IMG/VR virus record: IMGVR_UViG_3300028025_001086
Location: 1-35,722 of that record
Direction: 5' to 3' (one strand)
DNA length: 35,722 nt
DNA from: a virus
Positions 30,354 through 35,722 of this stretch are shown in pieces. The notes beneath the pieces were generated by a model. It did no database searches, was not told where the DNA came from, and saw only the letters and a list, made by a program, of their open reading frames with translations. Numbering within the stretch: the first letter of the stretch is position 1; each line of letters begins with the position of its first letter. The position numbers and the translations under genes were made by a program.

Positions 30354-30568
30354 ATTGTCATTTCCTTTTGTTAAGTTAAGTTTAAGTTTATTTCAGAAAG
30401 TTCCCCACCACCGAGGTAGGCTATCTTGCATTTAACGACTGTTAGTCGGTTGTCTTTCCAACAGGCAAGTAAGGTTCTAATAGAATTGTCTTACAATTTC
30501 TAAGAAGATTTAATTAAAAATCTCCCTAGAAATCGCAATACATCAATTTTGAATTGATTGCAATAAGA
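30354..30568 (-). promoter_or_regulatory. Structured leader of the major capsid gene
   Basis: A 215-base gap in an otherwise packed late operon. On the mRNA strand it holds, in order, a hairpin at 30558-30542 (ATCAATT/AATTGAT), a 16-bp hairpin at 30533-30496, and a smaller stem at 30451-30434 (AACCGACT/AGTCGTT with a bulge). No clear promoter was found in it. It probably sets capsid mRNA stability or processing. Confidence 0.55.
30496..30533 (-). ncRNA. 16-bp hairpin in capsid mRNA leader
   Basis: ATTTCTAGGGAGATTT pairs with AAATCTTCTTAGAAAT around the loop TTAATT. Fourteen pairs are Watson-Crick and two are G-U, and the G-U pairs only work in the leftward transcript, which argues for an RNA function. 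No U-run follows, so it is not an intrinsic terminator; it could be an RNase III site or a stabiliser. Confidence 0.6.
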
Positions 30569-31444
30569 TTATTGCGTAAGCATTTCTCTTAATGCTAGCA
30601 CCTGATTAACTACTTTGTTGTGATTAGGGTGCATTTTATTCCAATAAGCACCTTGTCTATCAGATGTTAATTCTTCAATTTCTTTCTCAACATCTCTACC
30701 TTGAAGTATATTATCAGATTCTGTACCGATAATTTTATCTTCAGATAATAGATTAGCAATATTAGCAAATGCTTTAATGATCTTTGGATTATCACCTAAT
30801 CTAGATCCATCTCTTAATTGAGTATCAAGAAGTTCTGGTTCTAAATAAGTTTGAGCAACATTTGCAGCTTTTCTCAAGTTGTCATCGTATGCTCTTCCCC
30901 ATTCTGATCTTAAAGCATTAGTAGCTTCAGCTTGTGCAGTTTCCATATTCACTGACATTTCTTTTGCTGAACCTTCTAATGTTGATTTATAAAACTCTAA
31001 TATGCCTTGAGCTTGTTTATTATTTAAACCTAACTTGTGAGCATTTTGTGCGAAGCCTTTGATTACTTTTTCATCAACAGGAGCAACATCAGTTTTAAAT
31101 TCTAGTTTATAATTATCAGGAGTTTCTGGTCTTCCTAATTTATTATACACTTCATTCCACTGTTCATCTGTTGCAGACTTTCCTGGAAGAGGAATCTTAT
31201 CAGTTCCAATCATAGATACTGCATTGATGTAGCTTTTAGCTAACGCATCTAGTTCAGTAAATTTTTCTATGTTTGGATTTGATCTATACTCTTCAGAGAT
31301 CGCTTCTTTCCAAGTCTTGCCAGAAGATGGTTGAGTTGGTTGTTGTGTTGAGCTTAGTATTGGTTGTGATGTTTCCTGTGTACTTTGTGTTGTTGCACTT
31401 GTAACAGGCTGAGTTCCCTCAGTTGTCTGTACTTGTTCTAACAT
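30569..31444 (-). CDS. Capsid scaffolding protein (291 aa)
   Basis: Acidic, Q/T/S-rich disordered N-terminus (residues 1-42), then SEEYRSNPNIEKFTELDALA and IPLPGKSATDEQWNEVYNKL with GRPETPDNYKLEF, a signature of podovirus and related scaffolds. A long helical part follows, ending with a short C-terminal helix likely to bind the capsid protein. It is immediately upstream of the capsid gene, as expected. Confidence 0.87.
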   Translation of the reverse strand: MLEQVQTTEGTQPVTSATTQSTQETSQPILSSTQQPTQPSSGKTWKEAISEEYRSNPNIEKFTELDALAKSYINAVSMIGTDKIPLPGKSATDEQWNEVYNKLGRPETPDNYKLEFKTDVAPVDEKVIKGFAQNAHKLGLNNKQAQGILEFYKSTLEGSAKEMSVNMETAQAEATNALRSEWGRAYDDNLRKAANVAQTYLEPELLDTQLRDGSRLGDNPKIIKAFANIANLLSEDKIIGTESDNILQGRDVEKEIEELTSDRQGAYWNKMHPNHNKVVNQVLALREMLTQ

Positions 31445-31445
31445 T

Positions 31446-31664
31446 TTATTTTCCTTTTAGTTTATCATTTAGCAGCATGTTTTTAATAAATAGAAGAACG
31501 CTGCGTTGTCCCTCCATATATGCACTTTCATGGCTATCACCTCTTATGTTGGTGGTAACATTATAGTGGCATCTCTTTTCTAAATCTTGCATGACAATCT
31601 TGCCATCATCAGATTCAAAAACCATTTTATAATATTCTTTTAATTTATTTACTTGATCTTCCAT
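31446..31664 (-). CDS. Hypothetical protein between portal and scaffold (72 aa)
   Basis: Ribosome-binding site GAAAGGA precedes ATG. Helical, charged sequence with HESAYMEGQRSVLLFIKNML, reminiscent of a small protein often found in this place in T7-like phages (G-R-R/Q-x-x-x-x-I at the centre). Role unknown. Confidence 0.65.
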   Translation of the reverse strand: MEDQVNKLKEYYKMVFESDDGKIVMQDLEKRCHYNVTTNIRGDSHESAYMEGQRSVLLFIKNMLLNDKLKGK

Positions 31665-31682
31665 TTATTTTCCTTTCGTTTG

Positions 31683-33311
31683 TTATTCTTGTGGTGCTAC
31701 TAAAGCTCTAGCCTCCTCAGGTAATGCCTTGGCAAGTGGTGCTACAGCTCCACCAGCTTGTGCAATTTGTTGCATTTGTTGCATTTGCATTTGTTGATCT
31801 GCTTGTTGTTGTTTCTGTTGTCTAATCGCATTAACTTCTGATTTAGAGTTTAATACTTTAGCAGGAACACCAACGATGTCAGCTAAGTGTGTTACTAGAT
31901 TATCAATATTAATATGATCAAATACTGGTGATACTTGTGCAAGTGATCCAAATATTTCTATAGCTCTCATAATAGATTGTAGTTCAGAAGATCTTTGTGC
32001 TTTAGCAAGTGGTGATACATATTCAATTTGAATATCTACACCTGATAAAAAATCTGGTGCTGGTTTAAATAATTTCTTTCTAAGTAATATTGCAAAAGTT
32101 CTATCAATGAGTGGTCTTAATAATTCTGATTGTAATCTTCCTAGAACTGGACCAAGCAATCTCATCTTCTCTTCGTTACGTTGTACAACTTCTGTTGCAG
32201 TCATTTGTGGACCAGATTGCATCATTAATTGATTTACATAAAACGTATCTCTAATAGCATTTCTTCTTTGCTCTTCCATGTTTAAACCTAATGGATTATT
32301 TGCACCAATGTTTAATGGTTCAATTCTATCTCTAGTTCCTGCTCTGTAGAAATTTAAACCACCTGGTACTGTTCTTACTGGTAAAATAAATCCATCGTCA
32401 GGAACTAATAAAGGAGGATCAACTTGTTTCTGAGCTGCTTTGATTGTCGTCTTAGACATTTCATTTAACATCTTTACATCTGGCAATGCAGTCATTGCAG
32501 GTGATCTTCCATAAATTTCAAATGATGCTTTTAAATAACGTGGTACTACATAAGGGAACTCATTAAATCCTGATTGAGATATTTCGTGTTTGTTTTCTGG
32601 TTCAATATAACAAGATGCGAATGGCATATTCTTGTTATCTTTTTTTCTAGGATCGTAATTCTCTCTTGGATATACAACGTGAAGAATTGTAATTTCTTCA
32701 TAAGGATCTTTTAATGCAATACCTCTAGTTGTTTTAGAAACATTCTTTTCGCCAAATTGCATTATACATGCACGAGCTGTTAATTTAAATTTTCTAAATA
32801 CTGTATCTACTTTTCCTTTATTGTTTTCTGATATGTAAACTTCACCAATGTGTCTTGTTGAGAATCTAACAATATCTTCTTCATCATCTTCAATATACAT
32901 TGCTGCTGTACCGAAAGTAATTAGATCGTGATATAGTTCAAATATTTCTTGCTGGAAATTAGATCTGTTAAATGCTTCATACATTCTCTCTGTTGAATCT
33001 TCTAACCATTCCTTTGCCGCATCTTCATCTACTAATTCTATATTTTTAAATTTTAATGAGAACCAAGGTGTTGCAGGGTTAGTAAGCATACCATGTAGAG
33101 ATGCTGATAATAATTCAACTGCATGTAGTGGTGATGAATCAAATATTAATTCAGATCTTTTATCTCCTTGTGATCTTTTTTTAGTTACATCTGCTTTTCT
33201 TGGCATCATGTAATCTGATACTTCTTGCCAATGCGATTCCCACGTTTGTCTTTGTGTTACTAATTTTCCAAATCTCTTTAAGAGATCTTTTACTAAATCC
33301 GTTTCACCCAT
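31683..33311 (-). CDS. Portal / head-tail connector (542 aa)
   Basis: T7 gp8-type portal: TQRQTWESHWQEVSDYMMPR at the N-terminus, ELLSASLHGMLTNPATPWF, GRSPAMTALPDVKMLNEMSK, QMTATEVVQRNEEKMRLLGP and a Q/M-rich C-terminus (KQQQADQQMQMQQMQQIA) are hallmarks of the family. Length equals T7 gp8 (536 aa) closely. It forms the dodecameric DNA gateway with the terminase. Confidence 0.93.
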   Translation of the reverse strand: MGETDLVKDLLKRFGKLVTQRQTWESHWQEVSDYMMPRKADVTKKRSQGDKRSELIFDSSPLHAVELLSASLHGMLTNPATPWFSLKFKNIELVDEDAAKEWLEDSTERMYEAFNRSNFQQEIFELYHDLITFGTAAMYIEDDEEDIVRFSTRHIGEVYISENNKGKVDTVFRKFKLTARACIMQFGEKNVSKTTRGIALKDPYEEITILHVVYPRENYDPRKKDNKNMPFASCYIEPENKHEISQSGFNEFPYVVPRYLKASFEIYGRSPAMTALPDVKMLNEMSKTTIKAAQKQVDPPLLVPDDGFILPVRTVPGGLNFYRAGTRDRIEPLNIGANNPLGLNMEEQRRNAIRDTFYVNQLMMQSGPQMTATEVVQRNEEKMRLLGPVLGRLQSELLRPLIDRTFAILLRKKLFKPAPDFLSGVDIQIEYVSPLAKAQRSSELQSIMRAIEIFGSLAQVSPVFDHINIDNLVTHLADIVGVPAKVLNSKSEVNAIRQQKQQQADQQMQMQQMQQIAQAGGAVAPLAKALPEEARALVAPQE

Positions 33312-33314
33312 TGT

Positions 33315-33536
33315 TTATCCTAATAAAGTTGGTGTGCCTAAAGTTGCACCTTCTGAAAGACCAGCTGATCCTGTAAGTATCGTTGGAGATCTGCCACGTC
33401 TTCTTCTTCTAATTCCTTTTGCATCCATATCAGTTGCTGTAGCTTGAGATACTTCTGCAGTAGTTGGTGCAGTAGCTACAGGTTGTGGTGCAGGAGCAGA
33501 TGGAGAGTTAAAAGGATTTGGAATTGGACCACCCAT
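33315..33536 (-). CDS. Small proline-rich virion-cassette protein, paralogue 1 (73 aa)
   Basis: Disordered proline/alanine-rich N-terminus, then GIRRRRRGRSPTILTG and a C-terminal TLGTPTLLG. The basic R/K-G-R-x-x-TILT core and the TLLG end are shared with the next gene at 33538, so the two look like tandem paralogues. Position between terminase and portal, and basic disordered character, recall small T7 virion proteins such as gp6.7/gp7.3; that link is inference. Confidence 0.65.
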   Translation of the reverse strand: MGGPIPNPFNSPSAPAPQPVATAPTTAEVSQATATDMDAKGIRRRRRGRSPTILTGSAGLSEGATLGTPTLLG

Positions 33537-33537
33537 A

Positions 33538-33750
33538 TTACATTCCTAATAAAGTTTTTTTCTCTGTCGTTGCTTCTTCAACTAATGGAGATGTTAATAT
33601 TGTACTTGCTCTACCTTTACGTCTTCTTTCAATTGCGTCTTGTTCAGATTTAATTCTTGCCTGTTCTTCTTCTGACAATTTAGTAGAAGGCGGTTCTGGC
33701 AATGGTTGCACTGGTGGCAACGATGGCATTTTCGGCGATAAGAATCCCAT
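33538..33750 (-). CDS. Small proline-rich virion-cassette protein, paralogue 2 (70 aa)
   Basis: Proline-rich N-terminus (MGFLSPKMPSLPPVQPLPEP), a charged helix (LSEEEQARIKSEQDAIERRR), then KGRASTILTS and the end KKTLLGM. The core and end match paralogue 1. The two ATGs and stops are two bases apart. Role unknown, probably virion-associated. Confidence 0.65.
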   Translation of the reverse strand: MGFLSPKMPSLPPVQPLPEPPSTKLSEEEQARIKSEQDAIERRRKGRASTILTSPLVEEATTEKKTLLGM

Positions 33751-33832
33751 ATTTATATAATCCTATAATCACTATCTGCTATATTTGATTTATCAAATAT
33801 TTCAAGTTTATTTAATAAATCAAACAAGAAGA

Positions 33833-35143
33833 TCATATTATCTTGTATTCACTATCTGCTACACTTTGCGGTGCAGATTGTCTAGTATTTATTTCTTGGA
33901 TTCCAACTGCAAGGTAACGCATAGCATCACAAGCGTGTGAACTCCAATCATGTACAGGCTTAGATCTAAACATTCTGTTTTTATCTATAAACTTCCTATG
34001 GTAGTGTCTTAACGCATCTATAAGTTTTTTGCAATGGTCTGTATCAATCCAACATCTAGGTAGCAACATTGTGGTTGCATGGATGCCATCTTCAAATGGA
34101 ATCTTAGGAACTACTTTAAAATTTACACCTAGTTGATAAGCAACCTCACGTCTTGTTTTGCCATTACCAAAATCTGTAACTTCAATATCGTGTGGTGCGA
34201 AATGATCTTTATAAACGTAATCTTTTGTTTGTAGCATTTGAATATAGTGCGGTAACCCTTGACCACGTTCTTCGTAATAATCTATTATATTAATTGCTCT
34301 TCCCATTTGTTGAAAGAATATAACTGCTGAATGATCTGACACGCCTAGATCCCATGCAGTAGATACAGGTAGTGATGGATCATAAGGAACTCTTGTCAGC
34401 TGCCTAGCATCTTCTATTTTAGTTATAACATCTCCATAAACAGCACCTTCTATATTCGCAATCCAATCGCATTCAAATTCTTGTAGGTATTTCTTTTCAC
34501 CCATTACTTTCTTTGCGGCTTCTAATTCACCTTGATCTACTATTTTAGTTTCAGATGCTTTAGCTTTATAATGAAACCATTGCTTATCCCCTTGAGCATG
34601 TTGAAACAATTCATAGAAGTTATTATTCGTTCCTTGTGGAGTTCCAATAAATACGCACCATCCTTTTCTATCTGATAATGCTGGTCTAATAATTTCTGTA
34701 AACAACTTACCTTGTACGTTTGCATACTCATCAATAACGCAACCATCTAAATAGATACCTCGTAATCCATCTGAGTTCTCTGAACCTAACAATGTTATTC
34801 TAGATCCATTAGGAAGATCGCAACGTAATTCTGTTTCATTGAATTTAACGCCAGGTATTAATGATGTGTATTGTTTCATATAATCCCAAGCAATAGATTT
34901 GGCTTGTTTAAAGGTGGGTGCTATGTAGGCGTATCTGGGTGCTTTGTTAGTAGAACGTAGTGCTGACATTAGTAGATGATTAATCATACACACTGTTTTG
35001 CCAAACCTTCTATGGCAGACTAATACTGACCAGCGATATTTCTTCATATTAAAATGAAGTTCAATTTGCTTTTCTCTGGGGTAGTATGGAATCTTGTATT
35101 GTATTGTACCGCTGTTAATTACTGTTTCTGTAATCGTTGTCAT
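33833..35143 (-). CDS. terL: Terminase large subunit (436 aa)
   Basis: DNA-packaging motor. ATPase: Walker A at CHRRFGKT (43-50), Walker B VIDEY (136-140), coupling motif GTPQGT (168-172 region). Nuclease: WDLGVSDHS (D265, D270), HDIEVTD (D319) and CDAMRYLAVG (D406), the three acidic clusters of the RNase H-like domain. It is shorter than T7 gp19 (586 aa) but has both domains. Second gene of the late transcript. Confidence 0.95.
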   Translation of the reverse strand: MTTITETVINSGTIQYKIPYYPREKQIELHFNMKKYRWSVLVCHRRFGKTVCMINHLLMSALRSTNKAPRYAYIAPTFKQAKSIAWDYMKQYTSLIPGVKFNETELRCDLPNGSRITLLGSENSDGLRGIYLDGCVIDEYANVQGKLFTEIIRPALSDRKGWCVFIGTPQGTNNNFYELFQHAQGDKQWFHYKAKASETKIVDQGELEAAKKVMGEKKYLQEFECDWIANIEGAVYGDVITKIEDARQLTRVPYDPSLPVSTAWDLGVSDHSAVIFFQQMGRAINIIDYYEERGQGLPHYIQMLQTKDYVYKDHFAPHDIEVTDFGNGKTRREVAYQLGVNFKVVPKIPFEDGIHATTMLLPRCWIDTDHCKKLIDALRHYHRKFIDKNRMFRSKPVHDWSSHACDAMRYLAVGIQEINTRQSAPQSVADSEYKII

Positions 35144-35361
35144 TAGTGAATAGCTTTAGATTGTTCATTGCTTATAATTGCATTCTCAATATTTAATAGC
35201 ATCATTAACCAAGAACTAAATATTGCTGAGTGTTCTTTGTTTTGTAATCCTGTGAACTTAACTGTTATTGAATTATCTTTCTCAATATAAACAACTGCTT
35301 TTACATTGGCTGTATAAAAGTCGTTATCGTCATCATCATCTTGGTACATTGATCTGTTCAT
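35143..35361 (-). CDS. Hypothetical acidic protein upstream of terL (72 aa)
   Basis: First gene of the late transcript, sharing its last base with the terL start. An aspartate run (MYQDDDDDNDF) precedes a beta-looking segment (VKAVVYIEKDNSITVKF) and a hydrophobic helix (FSSWLMMLLNIENAII). It occupies the usual place of a small terminase subunit but shows no helix-turn-helix, and a better candidate lies at 2472. No clear ribosome-binding site. Confidence 0.6.
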   Translation of the reverse strand: MNRSMYQDDDDDNDFYTANVKAVVYIEKDNSITVKFTGLQNKEHSAIFSSWLMMLLNIENAIISNEQSKAIH

Positions 35362-35603
35362 ATACTATTAGTAGTATTTTAATATTATATTAAGGTTGGT
35401 CAGGCAAAGAAAAAAGGTGGTGGGTTGTTTGTGGATATACCCATTTGTGCGGCTGAGAATGTGGAAGGCTTTGAGGCTAAAGGTATCCTAATAAGTCCCA
35501 TATATATATATATAAAAAATGCGCGGCGGTTTATGGGGTGTATGGGGGGGTGGCTATCCAAAATATGACAAGCTCGTAGGAATAGATAATCTATTGTCGC
35601 ATT

Positions 35604-35629
35604 ATTCCGATAACGTTTAATTATCGGAA
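35604..35629. other. Nine-bp inverted repeat in control region
   Basis: TTCCGATAA and TTATCGGAA face each other around a seven-base loop. No T-run follows on either strand, so a regulatory or packaging site is more likely than a terminator. Confidence 0.45.
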
Positions 35630-35657
35630 ATGTATTATAGGTTGTATTGCTTATAAT

Positions 35658-35686
35658 AGTGTTGCATTAATATCACAGTGTTGCAT
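35658..35686. repeat. Direct repeat AGTGTTGCAT x2
   Basis: Two identical 10-mers at 35658-35667 and 35677-35686, offset by 19 bp (about two helical turns). Iteron-like or activator-site-like arrangement near the rightward early genes if the molecule is circular. Confidence 0.45.
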
Positions 35687-35722
35687 ATCCGCTACACATA
35701 ACACACGTTTTAATTGTGATTG

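Larger units (their letters stand above)
35362..35722. promoter_or_regulatory. Non-coding GC/G-rich control region, packaging or early promoter candidate
   Basis: No convincing gene in 361 bases. It contains, in order, a TATAAT facing left near 35385-35390, a TGTGGATAT (35430-35438, near-DnaA box), an AT dinucleotide run (about 35500-35514), a GC-rich part (GCGCGGCGG) followed by G-runs (TATGGGGTGTATGGGGGGG, about 35534-35552), a hairpin TTCCGATAA/TTATCGGAA (about 35604-35629), and the direct repeat AGTGTTGCAT (35658-35667 and 35677-35686). If the genome closes on itself, it separates leftward late from rightward early transcription. Confidence 0.5.

Noticed and set aside
30410-30470. Possible tRNA in the capsid leader
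   Set aside because: The anticodon-like stem has a three-base loop, no acceptor stem or T-arm can be built, and there is no CCA-compatible end.
35519-35620. 33-codon ATG frame in the control region, and a longer ATG-less open frame at about 35385-35580
   Set aside because: Neither has a ribosome-binding site, the first lies across the G-rich and AT-repeat DNA, and the second has no usable start codon near its 5' end.

Overview
The window looks like an essentially complete genome of a small, AT-rich, tailed marine phage with a T7-like (podovirus) virion. Terminase, T7-type portal, scaffold, capsid, tubular tail proteins gp11/gp12, gp13/gp14-like internal proteins and a gp17-like fibre N-terminus are all present. 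Several tiny basic proteins (9299-9475, 9477-9626, 9902-10174, 10409-10534) look like small proteins common in phages of marine bacteria. Together with the low GC this suggests a pelagiphage of the HTVC010P kind infecting SAR11/Pelagibacter-like hosts. That assignment is inference from memory of families. No RNA polymerase, DNA polymerase, primase, helicase or integrase was recognised, so the phage probably uses host transcription and replication machinery.

Layout. (1) 11-2471, rightward: ten small early-type genes, mostly unknown, with a promoter at 444-473 and a possible ribbon-helix-helix protein at the end. (2) 2472-5765, leftward: a small operon starting at a promoter at 5788-5815. It encodes a 31-residue peptide, a Cro-like HTH protein, several unknowns, a winged-helix replication-initiator-like protein, an HGG-type protein and a terminase-small-subunit-like protein. 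(3) 5877-9298, rightward: a recombination/replication block with a PD-(D/E)XK exonuclease, an Erf/Rad52-like annealing protein, a structured RNA element at 8246-8310 and a stand-alone DnaA domain IV protein. (4) 35361 down to 9299, leftward: the late region. Read in its own direction it holds terminase, portal, scaffold, capsid, tail tubes, internal virion proteins, tail fibre, a 2OG oxygenase, a glycosyltransferase, an HNH nuclease, the lysis genes (XhlA-like, PD-(D/E)XK-like, lysozyme, 3TM holin) and a chain of tiny overlapping genes.

Control features. The 5766-5876 intergenic region is a divergent switch: two promoters back to back, with a near-perfect operator palindrome lying exactly in the spacer of the leftward one. 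At 12611-12679 a leftward promoter feeds the lysis operon. It carries a perfect DnaA box in its spacer, two more boxes lie just upstream as an inverted repeat, and AT-rich direct repeats follow at 12921-12945. Because the phage encodes a DnaA-box-binding domain, this is the best candidate origin and replication/lysis control point. The 361 bp at 35362-35722 are non-coding and unusually GC- and G-rich in part; if the genome is circular or permuted they lie between divergent early and late transcription, and are the likeliest packaging or early control region.

Other oddities: a second mRNA hairpin before the major capsid gene; a strong terminator between head and tail genes; two genes overlapping by 194 nt; two paralogous small virion-cassette proteins; and foreign-looking modules inserted in the tail nozzle protein.
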